This document shows positions 10,190 through 19,595 of a DNA stretch of 64,000 nucleotides, in pieces; position 1 is the first letter of the stretch, and the number at the start of each line of letters is the position of its first letter. The stretch is from NCBI RefSeq assembly GCF_000372725.1, contig NW_005196756.1, forward strand, positions 1,100,229-1,164,228. The letters are read 5' to 3'. Source of the stretch: Emiliania huxleyi CCMP1516. Taxonomy: Eukaryota; Haptophyta; Isochrysidales; Noelaerhabdaceae. Both the position numbers and the translations under genes were made by a program. The notes beneath the pieces were generated by a model. That model did not search any database. It was not told the DNA's origin and saw only the letters and a program-made list of their open reading frames with translations.

Positions 10190-10860
10190 ATGTCCCTCTC
10201 CGCCTACGAGATCGTGCGGCTTAAAAACATCGAGCGCAACCAGGCTGTCCTCGCTCAGCTCGGCCTCGAGGCGCTCGCGCCTCCAAAGCCCACCGTCGTC
10301 CGCAAGCCAAAGGTGCAGCGCCCGCCGACAGAGCCGAGCCACGAGGACCCGGCACCGGCATCGGAGGCGGAGCTCTTCCCGAACGAGGCGCTCGTGTACG
10401 GCCTCTTGCGCGACGAGAAGAAAGGGTCGCCCGCGAGAACGATTGCGCCGCCTACCACGTCGCGCAGAACCGCGCTCTCATGGCGATGGTGCGGTGCGTG
10501 CCTCGCTCAGTCGAGGCGCTGCTCAGCTGCTGGGGTTGGGGCGAGGCAAAGGCGAGCGCTCACGGCGCGCGCCTCCTCGCGACGCTGGAGCCGCACGCCG
10601 CGGCTCTTCGGGAGGCCAGGCGCGGGAGGGCGGCGGACAGGCAGGAGGCTGCGGGGGCGACGGAGGCTGCAGGGGAGGCTGCAGGGGAGGCTGCAGGGGC
10701 CGAGGGCGAGGAGGAGGTGCTCGAGGTTGAGGACGACCTCCCCAAGACACCTGCGGCCGCAGGAGCAGCCGGCCTACGAGGCGATGCTCGCGTGGAAGCG
10801 CGCCCGCGCAAAGGAGCTCGGATACAACGACCCTTGCGTCATCTGCCACAAGTTTTGTTC
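10190..10860 (+). CDS. HRDC-domain protein, frame-broken
   Basis: ATG 10190 starts MSLSAYEIVRLKNIERNQAV, an N-terminal motif seen in nuclear proteins (SAYE..R..NI..NQ..L..LGL). Near 10425, at a run of G, the good reading shifts frame. It continues as ENDCAAYHVAQNRALMAM and on to about 10610, an HRDC domain (nucleic-acid-binding, from RecQ helicases and RNase D). After an acidic, Ala/Gly-rich linker a third frame gives YEAMLAWKRARAKELGYN, the first half of a second HRDC copy, ending about 10860. Two frame changes without clear splice sites suggest base errors or a decaying gene. No helicase motor lies nearby. Confidence 0.5.
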
Positions 10861-11312
10861 TTCATCCCATGCACCAGCATCGAGGGCGCCTGGCAGCCAA
10901 GCTTCTTGGCTGCCGCCGCTTTAGCCTGCATTGCCCACGCCAACCTCTCGCGGCTCAGCAATCAGCGTTTCATGCCAAACTGCCAGTCAATGGTCAGTTT
11001 ATTCTGCGCCGCATAGGAACAAAATCGAGTGCCGCGCTGCGAATCCACCATTCCCCCGCTGCTCGGGGCGGCTGCCCGGTAGGCGCCCCAGCCAGTGAAG
11101 ACAGAGCTACCATCGCTCAGCGAAGCCCACTGGGAACGGCGGGGCCCGGTTGCGATTCCTTGCGGTGAGCTCCTGGTGGCGCTCCTCCGTCACCAGCCGT
11201 ACGCAGTGCTCGCCGCGATCACCGCTGCTGGGAAGCACGCTTCCTCAGCGTCAGCGCCCGACTGGCATTACTCGACGGCAAAAGTCTCTGCAGCGGCCAC
11301 AGCAGCAGCCGT
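10861..11312. other. No recognised gene
   Basis: This lies between the HRDC remnant and the end of the minus-strand gene at 11313. Nothing in any frame resembles a known exon. Confidence 0.35.
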
Positions 11313-12486
11313 TTACACCGGCGCATCTCTCTCGCACTCCCCACCGGGACGCGCTCCGCTAGATGAGCCTCCGCCCGACGCCTCGCGCGGGATGACCCAC
11401 TTTCTGCGATCGGGATCGAGGCGATCGATCCCTGGTACAAACTCGCCATCGGGCCCCGCGACGCTAGACCTTAATGCCGGCAGGTCGCGCACGGACGTCC
11501 TGCTAAATCGGCTCGGCACCGGCACGCTCACATCCGTGACAAAGGAGCGGAAGATGTCGTGCTCGCTCAGCTTGTCGCGGAACCGTGCGTGCGAAACCAC
11601 CGCCCTCTCGAGCGCCTCGGTGATACGGGCGTTCGACGTGTGCGAGCACCTGCACGCGTCGTGAGAGCACGCGCTCAGGACACAGGGGCAGAGGGTGGGG
11701 CGGCGACGAGACGGCAGAGCGGCGCCAGTGCGCGTGGAAGCGATCGTTCAGGAATACGAGCTCCCCCTCCGGCACACGCACGTCCTGCTCCTCCGTCTCG
11801 GCCAGGATGGGCCGCATGCAGAGCACCTTGTAGTCCGCTCCCGGCGGCCCCTCCCGCTCCACCCGCTCAATCGCGTGCGGCATCGCGCCGAGCCGGTCGA
11901 CAAAGAAGACCATGCCCGCCTTGGTGTTGACCTTCCGCCGCTTACTGAGGTCGCCGCGCTTGGGGATGAAGGGTACGGCCGCGGCGTCGACAAGCATTAG
12001 GGGCCGCTTGCGCCGCTGCTCTTCCGAGCGGTGCTGGATGCTGTGGTGCAGGCCCGCCGCGAGGGCCTCGTCTACGCGGCGCTGCGCGGCGTCAGCGGGC
12101 ATGTCCGGCGGGACGAGGGGGAGGAGAAGGTTGACCGGAAGCCACCGGCCGGTTCCGTCCTCGTCTCGTCGCACGCTTACACGACGCATCGCCGCGAGCG
12201 GTGAGATGGCCCGAACGGCCTTGGCGCGCCGCGCCCGCACCGTTCCCAGCTCATCCTCTGGCAGCTCGCCGACCACGTACACGTGCGCCCAGGAGGTGCC
12301 TTGCTCCGGCTCGCCATACACGGGGAGCGCGAGCGCGAGCACCGCGCCGAGCGCGGATCCCATGGAGGGAAAGTGGGCGCCCCGCAGCTCCGCAAACTGC
12401 TCCTGCGTGTAGACGACTTTCGTGACGCCGAACTGGAAGAGGTCGAGCGCGCACGTGCACGATGGCGAGACGCCGCCGACACGCAC
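11313..12486 (-). CDS. Unknown protein, at least two exons
   Basis: The first block, from about 12486 to 11720, encodes about 255 residues without low complexity (for example VVYTQEQFAELRG and EGELVFLNDRFHAHW). A pyrimidine-rich tract ending in CAG near 11660 leads into a second block in another frame. That block contains ITEALERAVVSHARF and LSEHDIFRSFVTDVS and stops near 11313. Both blocks have biased, protein-like composition. A start codon upstream of 12486 was not settled. I do not recognise the family, and no catalytic motif stands out. Confidence 0.45.
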
Positions 12487-13472
12487 GGAGACGACGGCGG
12501 GCCCACCACAACGACCATTTTAACTACCGTGCTTAGGATTTTACGCTTTGAATCGTGAGCCGCGCCAGGTTTGCTGCTGCGGGGTCCCCCGCTATCGCCC
12601 GGGGTCGTCCGAGGGGTGGGCACGACCAGTAGGGACCCCCTACCCCGGGCCCCGCTCTCAGTTGGGGCCTCTGCGCGGCCGAGTGGGAGATATTGGATGG
12701 GAAACGGGTCGATTTGCAAAGTGGGGCGCCGGGCCCGGCCCGGCCCGCGCGCCCTGCCGGGCCCGGCTTGCCACTCCCGGGGGCCGAAGCGCCCAAACCG
12801 GCCCCGCCCGGGCCCGCCCCACTTACGTCCGGGGCCCCAGTTATATCCGGCGGCTTCCTATCTGCCGTTGTGGTCGCGGGCGCAATGAACTGTATCGTCG
12901 TCGTCGTCTCTACCCAGTCTACACTCAAACTCTCAGAGGTTGGCTAAAGAGGATCCGTGTACGCGGAGGGAGCTCAGAGTTACCCCAAACCGGAGCGAGG
13001 GAAGGAGCGATCCCCGGGTGAGCGACTCCGAAGCGTAGCGCAGCGCGTGAAGGATCCCCAAATCGAGTGAGTGACGGTCCTATTCGGACTCGTCCTCGGC
13101 CGTCGGCGGCGTCGCGGCGATATGGCGTTTCGCCTTCACTCGGGTTGTCCGTCGAGGCCGAGCGGCGGGTTTTCGTAAACGTACGTAGTCGTGGCCCCCC
13201 GCTACGTCGCACGACTGCGACCGGGTAGCGGGGGGCTAAAATCGCGCTTGTGGCGGCCATGTTGCTATTTTCTTCCCAATTTATCCCCCGGGGACAGACT
13301 TCGAACTTGAAAACTTCGAACATTGTCGTAGATTAGTGTCACGCTCGCGAATTTTTGCAGTTTCTCGACTTTTCGATCTTCGACGCCACAAAAGCAGGAG
13401 GAGCACATCTTGAAGAGGACACTGTCTCTCTGTCGACCAGATGGCACTCGACGACCAGAAACCGCCGACCAG
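12487..13472. other. Intergenic region, very GC-rich
   Basis: About 1 kb separates two divergent genes. From 12720 to 12840 it is almost pure G+C with CCCGG and GGCCC runs. Around 13190-13235 there is an imperfect palindrome (CCCCCCGCTAC ... GTAGCGGGGGG). This is the presumed promoter region for both neighbours. No RNA gene was recognised. Confidence 0.4.
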
Positions 13473-14864
13473 ATGATGCTCGCCAACCAGACGACAACGC
13501 TCTCGCCGACTGGCTCCGAGATTCTGGACGTGGGCGGCTGGCAGGTCGTCGTCACCGACGGGCACGCGGTGCTGCCCGAAGGCATGACGCACCTGCCGGA
13601 CCGGGCGTTCCGCAACTTGACTTCTCTCGTCTCCGTCGCCTTCCCGCGCAGCCTTGTCTCCATCGGCAGCAGCGCCTTCGAGGGCTGCTCCTCGCTCTCC
13701 TCCATCGACCTCCCTGCCGGCCTCACCGCCATCAACAACTACGCCTTCCGCCGCTGCTCCGCCCTCTCCTCCGTCACCCTCCCCGCCGGGATCACCTCCA
13801 TCGGCCTCAGCACCTTCGCCCTCTGCTCCTTCATCAACACCGTCACCTTTCCCGCCGGCCTCACCTCCATCGGCCCCAGCGCCTTCCACCTCTGCTCCTC
13901 TCTCACCCGCGTCACCTTCCCTGCCGGTCTCACCTTCATCGGCGAGGCCGCCTTCTTCCGCTGCTCCTCTCTCACCCGTGTCACCTTCCCTGCCAGCCTC
14001 ACTTCCATCAGCTGCGCTGCCTTTTCCGGCTGCTCCGCCCTCGCCCGCGTCACCTTCCCCGCCACCCTCACCTCCATTGGCGACTGCGCCTTCGACGCCT
14101 GCGAGGCCCTCACTACCGTCACCTTCCCCGCCGGCCTTACCTCCATCTGCGAAGCCGCCTTCGAAGGCTGCTCCTCCCTCACCAACGTCACCGTGCCAAC
14201 CACCGCCGAGATCGGCAACGCGGCCTTCGACCCCACGACCACCGTCGTCCGCCTCTCGCCCGCGAGCATGCGCGCCCACGCTAGGGCGGCGGAGGCGGCG
14301 GCAAGAGAGGCTGAGATGGCGGAGCTGGCGGCGGCGGCGGATCGGAACGCGGAAGCGCTTCTGGCGGATGAGGAGGCGGAGAAGGAGGCGGAGCAGCGCG
14401 TCAAGGAGCGCAAGGCCAGGAAGAAGAAGAAGAAGGGCAGGGGCGGAGGGAGCGGCGCCGGGCCGTCGCAGGAGCTGCAAGGCGAGGAGGCGGAGGCGGT
14501 TGCGGCGGCGGAGGGGGAGGCGGTGGCGGCGGCGGAGGAGGCGGAGCTGGCGGCGGCGCTCCAGGAGAGCGCGAGGCTGGAGGAGGAGAGAAGGGTGGCG
14601 GAGGAGCAGCCGCCCCAGCCGGAGGCGCCGCCGAGGGAGGAGGAGCCGCCGCCGGCCGACTTCATCTGCCCCATCACGACCGAGGTGATGAGCGACCCGG
14701 TGATGGCGACGGACGGCCATTCCTACGAGCGGAAGCAGATCGAGCGCTGGCTCGCGACCAAGTCGACGAGCCCGATGACGGGCGAGGCGCTCGAGCACAG
14801 CATCCTCACCCCAAACCACGCGCTGCGCGGGCGGATTCGAGAGTGGCAAGAGGCGCATCATTGA
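13473..14864 (+). CDS. LRR_5 (BspA-like) - coiled coil - U-box protein
   Basis: This is an uninterrupted frame of 463 residues from the ATG at 13473. Residues about 40-270 are eight or so repeats of about 23 residues of the BspA/LRR_5 type (period SLTRVTFPAGLTSIGxxAF). Residues 275-390 are Ala/Glu/Arg/Lys-rich and predicted coiled coil, including a KKKKKG stretch. The last 75 residues are a clear U-box (DFICPITTEVMSDPVMATDG, then YERKQIERWL). U-boxes recruit E2 enzymes for ubiquitin ligation and do not bind zinc; the LRRs would choose the substrate. In-frame TTG or other codons before 13473 were not used because ATG-ATG occurs there. The long antisense open frame is a by-product of base composition. 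Confidence 0.85.
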   Translation: MMLANQTTTLSPTGSEILDVGGWQVVVTDGHAVLPEGMTHLPDRAFRNLTSLVSVAFPRSLVSIGSSAFEGCSSLSSIDLPAGLTAINNYAFRRCSALSSVTLPAGITSIGLSTFALCSFINTVTFPAGLTSIGPSAFHLCSSLTRVTFPAGLTFIGEAAFFRCSSLTRVTFPASLTSISCAAFSGCSALARVTFPATLTSIGDCAFDACEALTTVTFPAGLTSICEAAFEGCSSLTNVTVPTTAEIGNAAFDPTTTVVRLSPASMRAHARAAEAAAREAEMAELAAAADRNAEALLADEEAEKEAEQRVKERKARKKKKKGRGGGSGAGPSQELQGEEAEAVAAAEGEAVAAAEEAELAAALQESARLEEERRVAEEQPPQPEAPPREEEPPPADFICPITTEVMSDPVMATDGHSYERKQIERWLATKSTSPMTGEALEHSILTPNHALRGRIREWQEAHH

Positions 14865-14875
14865 GCGCGGAGCAT

Positions 14876-15138
14876 TAAGCCTGGCTCGCCCGGCCGGCCA
14901 CGTGCAGACGTCGGCCTGTCTGGAAGCCTGTCTGCTGTTCTGGAGTGATCTGTCGGCGGTCAGTACGACCGATCAGGCTGGAGGCTTCTGATGGTTGGAG
15001 GGTCTATCTGTGTGTACTCCTCGAGATCTTTCCAAATCTGCCCTCTACTTAACCGTACTTAATTGGAAGTCGGTGCTATTATAGAGACTAATAGAGCCGG
15101 GGCCCTGTCAGCCTGTTAGGCTGTTTCCGCACTGCGTC
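14876..15138 (+). repeat. Dispersed ~240-bp repeat, copy 2
   Basis: This matches the reverse complement of 6299-6531. It contains a small hairpin not present in the other copy (CAGCCTGTTAGGCTG near 15108). It fills most of the gap between the U-box gene and the vWA-kinase gene, so it may contain or displace the latter's promoter or first exon. Confidence 0.8.
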
Positions 15139-15154
15139 GCGGCGCACGGACGGT

Positions 15155-17461
15155 GTGGGCCGGGGGTCACCGCCTCCCCCCAGAGAGGATTTCGCAGTGA
15201 AATCACAAGTAATACGAGCGAATGAAGCGTCGGTCGGTTCCTGTTGCCCCCCCCCCTCCCGTGAAGAGCGCGGGATCGAGAAGCGTGCTCTGCAGGCTGC
15301 AGTCAAGTACGGCGTAAGAGAGCCAGCTAACCCCGGCCGGGCAGGAGACCAGAGATGGCGGTTCACCCACGAGGGCGTTGTCTTCATCACCGACGTGACA
15401 TGCAAGCACGAGATCACGTCCTGGAAGCTCAACGACGGCGCAGTCAACCTCGCGGCCGCGGACGGCGTGGGCGGGGCCCACATCGTCCTTGTTGTTGATC
15501 ACTCGGCCTCCATGCGGAAGGCGGACGTGCCCAATTACGAGACGCGGACCGCGGCGGTGTACATTTGCCTGGCTCGGGACTTTGTGGAGGCGCAGCTCGC
15601 GGCCGGCGCGTGCGGATCCGACGTCGTCGTGACGCTCATCGAGATGTCTGACGAAGCGCACGTCGTCATCGACAAGGCCCGCCTCGACGCAGGCCTCGCC
15701 GCAGCGCTCAAGGCCCGGGGCGGCAGCTACGCTCGCTCTCACGGGAACTACCTTCCCGCGCTGGACAAGGCGCTCGAAATTCTGCAGGACGACGCGCACA
15801 ACCGTGGCACACTCATGCTACTCTTCCTCAGCGACGGCGCACCTTCGGACCACGTCTCGCGCTCCTGCCCGCACGGCTTTCCAGTGTGGACAGCGGCGCC
15901 GGGCAACCTGAAGACGAGAAGGGGCAAGCCGATGCTAATCGAGTGCTCGATCTCGCCGAGGCAGTGCCGCAAGAGCACCCAAGAGGCTGTGGGGGTGGAC
16001 TGCGTGCAGAAGGTGCTACAGATCGGCGACATCCTCGGCCGCGACCGCGTCGTCGTCGGCACGGTGGCCTTTGGCGACCCGCACCTCAACTACCAGGTGC
16101 TGCAGCAGATGGGCGAGGCACTCCCGCGCGGCTCCTTTCAGAAGCTCGAGTTGAACGCGGGTGGGCTGCGCACCGCGTTCTCGTCCCTCTCGAGCTCGCT
16201 CACGACGCTCCGCACCGGCAAGGAGCTCAAGTTGCGCGCCAATGTCGAGATCCGGAAGGACCAGGGCAAGGACGACGAGGCGGGCTTCGTCTCCTCCGCC
16301 ACAAGCTGGCTGATCTACAACTCGACAGGACTGCCTGCGTCCGAGGTCGACAAGTACAAGTACGTGCTCACAAAACGCGACCTCGTCAAGACGTGCTTCG
16401 ACGCCGCGCACACTGGCCTCGCCTTCTTCCGCCATCCGTTCGCGCAGGGCGTCGAGCGCTTCGTCTACCGTTGCGCCGAGGTCTTCATTCCCGAGGACAA
16501 GCTCAACGAGTGGTACGCCGGCCAGGCCCGCGGCGCTACCATGCGCGCGTTTCGCGGAGCCTACCGCCTCGTAGCTAAGGAGGCGAAGCACACCGAGAAC
16601 CTCGGCCGGCGCTTCCAGGCGGAGATGGCGCGCATCCAAGCCGAGGCGGGCGAGATCGCCCGCACCTTCAACCGGCGTGTGGCGGGCCCACCGTCGATGC
16701 AGCTCCTCTTCCTCGAGGTGAGCGTGTACCACTGCTACGACGAGTCCTACCCGAACAACGAGGCGTGGGTGCTCGTCGAGCAGGAGCTCGAGGGGAAGTT
16801 CCGAAAGTGGAACAACAACAACGGCAACGTGTATACTCTGCCGCTCGCTGCCGAGCCGCCGGCGAGCGCTCGGGCGGGGCAGAGCTCGGTGCTCGGCGCG
16901 ATCTGCGAGGAGGAGGAGGAGGATGACAACGAGGACGAGGACGACGAGGCCACGATCGACGTGAACCTGGTGCTCAACGAGCTGCCCCAATGCTTCTCTC
17001 ACTTTTCCTACGAGCACACGCAGGGGCGCACGCTGGTGTGCGATCTGCAAGGCGTGTGGAACGCGAGCGACGGCTTCGTGCTCACGGACCCGGTCCTACA
17101 CCACATCTCCAAGAAGGGCTCTCGCCGTCACAAGAACGGCGGCACCGACAAGGGCGCGCAGGGAGTCCTCTCCTTCTTCAAGACGCACACGTGCGGCCAG
17201 CTTTGCCGCCAGCTCGGGCTGAAGGCACCTGACCTCGCCGACCTCGCCAAGGCCGCCAACGAGGAGGCGCGCCTTTGTCTCATCTGCCTCGACAGGCCGC
17301 GTGCCACACGCTTCGGCCCGTGCCGGCACGCCAGCTGCTGCGAGGAGTGCGCCTCGCGTCTCGTGGCGAGCCGCGAGCGCTGCCCTATCTGCCGCGCCCC
17401 CATCACAGATGTCATCGAGCGCGGCGTGCAAGTGGCGATGCAGCCCACGCTCGTGTCGTGA
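15155..17461 (+). CDS. vWA - alpha-kinase - RING finger protein
   Basis: A single open frame ends at 17461. A vWA domain (about 15480-16200) has the MIDAS motif DHSASM and a strand LLFLSDGAPSD. An alpha-kinase (MHCK/eEF2K family) domain follows (about 16420-17230). Its N-lobe lysine is in RLVAKEAKH, and it has the family signature EGKFRKWNNNNG. An acidic insert comes next, then FSHFSYEHTQGRTLVCDLQG, FVLTDP and the zinc-site end HTCGQLCRQLGL. A C3HC4 RING follows (CLICLDRPRATRFGPCRHAS ... CPICRAP). vWA-kinases phosphorylate Ser/Thr; the added RING predicts E3 ligase activity in the same chain. The first in-frame ATG (15512) is inside the vWA MIDAS, so the true start must be in an upstream exon or near 15345, where GGGCAG could be an acceptor. 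Confidence 0.85.
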   Translation: MGRGSPPPPREDFAVKSQVIRANEASVGSCCPPPSREERGIEKRALQAAVKYGVREPANPGRAGDQRWRFTHEGVVFITDVTCKHEITSWKLNDGAVNLAAADGVGGAHIVLVVDHSASMRKADVPNYETRTAAVYICLARDFVEAQLAAGACGSDVVVTLIEMSDEAHVVIDKARLDAGLAAALKARGGSYARSHGNYLPALDKALEILQDDAHNRGTLMLLFLSDGAPSDHVSRSCPHGFPVWTAAPGNLKTRRGKPMLIECSISPRQCRKSTQEAVGVDCVQKVLQIGDILGRDRVVVGTVAFGDPHLNYQVLQQMGEALPRGSFQKLELNAGGLRTAFSSLSSSLTTLRTGKELKLRANVEIRKDQGKDDEAGFVSSATSWLIYNSTGLPASEVDKYKYVLTKRDLVKTCFDAAHTGLAFFRHPFAQGVERFVYRCAEVFIPEDKLNEWYAGQARGATMRAFRGAYRLVAKEAKHTENLGRRFQAEMARIQAEAGEIARTFNRRVAGPPSMQLLFLEVSVYHCYDESYPNNEAWVLVEQELEGKFRKWNNNNGNVYTLPLAAEPPASARAGQSSVLGAICEEEEEDDNEDEDDEATIDVNLVLNELPQCFSHFSYEHTQGRTLVCDLQGVWNASDGFVLTDPVLHHISKKGSRRHKNGGTDKGAQGVLSFFKTHTCGQLCRQLGLKAPDLADLAKAANEEARLCLICLDRPRATRFGPCRHASCCEECASRLVASRERCPICRAPITDVIERGVQVAMQPTLVS

Positions 17462-17796
17462 AGACGGCCACAATCGGAAGCCGGCCGTGTCAGCGTTGGG
17501 CATGGCACGTGCAGTGACTGTGTTCACACTTCACAGAGGCCGTCGGTAGTACAGGACAGAGAGGCAACGGCGTGGTTGGTACGTGTTCCGGCCCTGTACG
17601 TGTATACAGTGTATATGTTGCTTGCATGAGACGCTCAGCCTCTGCTGGGCTGTCCACATCCCGAGTTGGAGCGGCCGCACACTGCTCGGTACGGCTTTAC
17701 CCCCCCCCCCCCTGCACATCTTCATCTAAAGTCATGGCCGACCCCCCCCCCAGCAGCAGCGCTTTGCTGCTGGGGGGGTCGGGTGGAGGTATGTCG

Positions 17797-17873
17797 ACAG
17801 ACTCTCTCCTCACAGGCCAGCAACCAGTCGCTAGCCCTACACTCGCAATCATGGTTCATGGCAGTGCAAATGA
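17797..17873. repeat. Short direct repeat, copy 1 (other copy 18929-18999)
   Basis: Both copies share CTCTCCTCAC, the segment GCTAGCCCTA, CTCGCA and a final GGCAGTG followed by CAAT, with small differences between them. The fold-back element and the second 130-bp repeat copy lie between them, so the pair may be remnants of one older repeat split by insertions. Confidence 0.5.
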
Positions 17874-17883
17874 CACTCCTTAA

Positions 17884-18555
17884 GGTGAACCTTTAAGTTC
17901 TAGACGGCTAGGATGAGAGCAGCCTCGCTCTCAATCCTAGAAGTCGAAGGATTGTGAGCAGCACTCCTCGCAATCGTAGCATCTCTGTGCGATTGTGAGC
18001 GCCTACGCTCGCAATCCTACATCTTCTAGGACTAAGAGCAGCTCCGCTCCCAAGATGACTGGTGACGCCTATACGACTACCAGCGCGCTCGCAATCTTCC
18101 GAGCAAAGTCTAGGGTTGCGAGCAGCACTGCTCACAATCCTAGCGACAAGCCTCCGATTGCGAGCAGGAGCGCTCGCAATCCATTATGTAGGAGTATGAG
18201 CGGCTGCGCCCACAATCCTCAATCGTACCAAAGATCCAAGCACCAAAGGATTGCTGGCAGGCGCACAGGGGGCGCTCCCAATCGCTCCAGCCGCGAGCGC
18301 TTGTGAGCGCGCCGGGATGGTCTCCTCGCAATCCAAACAGTGATCGCACCGATTGCGAGGGGACCCGCTCTTAGTCCTAGAAAATGAGAGAGAGAGAGAG
18401 CGTTTGTTTGTTGAGAAAATGTGGACTGCGAGCGTAGGCGCTCACAATCGCACAGAGATGCTACGATTGCGAGGAGCGCTGCTCACAATCCTTCGACTTC
18501 TAGGATTGAGAGCGAGGCTGATCTCTATCCTAGCCGTCTAGAAAAGAAGTTCACC
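17884..18555. mobile_element. Fold-back element with ~135-bp inverted arms and internal hairpin array
   Basis: The left arm (17884 to about 18018) is repeated as the reverse complement in the right arm (about 18424 to 18555), beginning GGTGAAC and including CTAGACGGCTAGGAT and CAATCGTAGCATCTCTGTGC. Between and within the arms, short hairpins recur: GATTGTGAGC or GATTGCGAGC, a few bases, then GCTCACAATC or GCTCGCAATC. The whole 672 bp can therefore fold into a long compound hairpin. There is no coding capacity. This fits a fold-back (FB-like) transposon or a MITE with nested palindromes. No clear target duplication was found. Confidence 0.75.
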
Positions 18556-18580
18556 CCAATCCTAGGTAGGTAGGTAGGTA

Positions 18581-18707
18581 GAAAGGTGAAGAACAGCCAG
18601 GCTCGGACTGGACACCAACGCGGTATGGGTGGACGCTGGACAGATGATGACGACACGCACGAGCGACACACAGACACAAACAAGCTCACAAGACACACAG
18701 CCAGCGG
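18581..18707. repeat. Dispersed direct repeat, copy 2
   Basis: This is the partner of 1038-1170, in the same orientation. It is preceded by a short GGTA tandem run (GGTAGGTAGGTAGGTAG, 18564-18580) next to the fold-back element. The rest of 18710-19595 has no recognised gene; it is presumably the upstream region of the DEAD-box gene. Confidence 0.75.
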
Positions 18708-19595
18708 GCTGCCACACACCCTGAGTCGGCGTACACATAACTCAGGGCCCGACATCCTCCCTGTCGCCCCCCCCAGCACTCCACGGTGCCAAGGGCACAA
18801 ACAAGGGCACAACTCAAACAACAGACGACAGGAAGTGACATGCGAGGCTAGAGCAGGCTTGCTCTACCTCCAGCAATCTCTCCGGCCGGCGAGGCACGGA
18901 CGAGACCGTGTGTGGGGTCTAAGTGAGGTGTCTATGGACGCTCTCCTCACGGGCTAGCTGCCTGCGGCTAGCCCTAATCTCGCACTCACGGGCAGTGACA
19001 ATTCAATGGGTGAGTGTTTGCGAGCAGAGGCGCGTGGGCTAAATCTAGGCCGCACGTCGTGGCACTATGACGAAGTTAGACGTGCGGCCGCAGCGCGCCC
19101 GCCGCAGGCTCGGCGGTGCGCGCGTGTTAGCGAGCAAGTTGCGGGTGGAGCCATGCCCGACTTTTCGAAGGTGAGGCCTCTGCGACGAGTGCCAGCCGCG
19201 CTGCGGAGCCACACCCTTCGAGCCGCGTCCCGTCGGCACTGTCCCCGAGTAGTCCCGCCTTGGCGGCACACACTCTCGACCAGGACAGTCCGGCCTCCGG
19301 GAACGTGTCGCACGCCGGCGACGATTGCGGCGTGGTCGTTTTGAAGCGAAGATGGCACGACCACCACCCTGCTTCGCAGACCGGGCAAGGAGGGGGCTGC
19401 TCCCGTTCCGCGAGGAACAGGAGGTCTCCCCCCCTCCCCCGGCCTGAGCAGCGGCGGATGGAAGGCAGCCCCGTGAGTCGAGGGCGGCGCGACCATTGCC
19501 GAGCTCCAGCGACCAAAGGCCCGGGCGTCTGCTGATGGTCGCGCCGAATCCTAGGTACACAAGAAAAAGAATGTGCGGGCCGCGACGCTGGCCAC

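Noticed and set aside
13281..14861. Minus-strand open frame of 526 codons antisense to the LRR_5/U-box gene
   Set aside because: It is Arg/Leu/Gly low-complexity with no fold. The plus strand gives LRR and U-box domains. The antisense frame is open only because of GC skew.
17884..18555. CRISPR-like array of repeated GATTGTGAGC words
   Set aside because: Spacing is irregular, the repeats are palindromic and nested in inverted arms, and the genome is eukaryotic; a fold-back element explains it.
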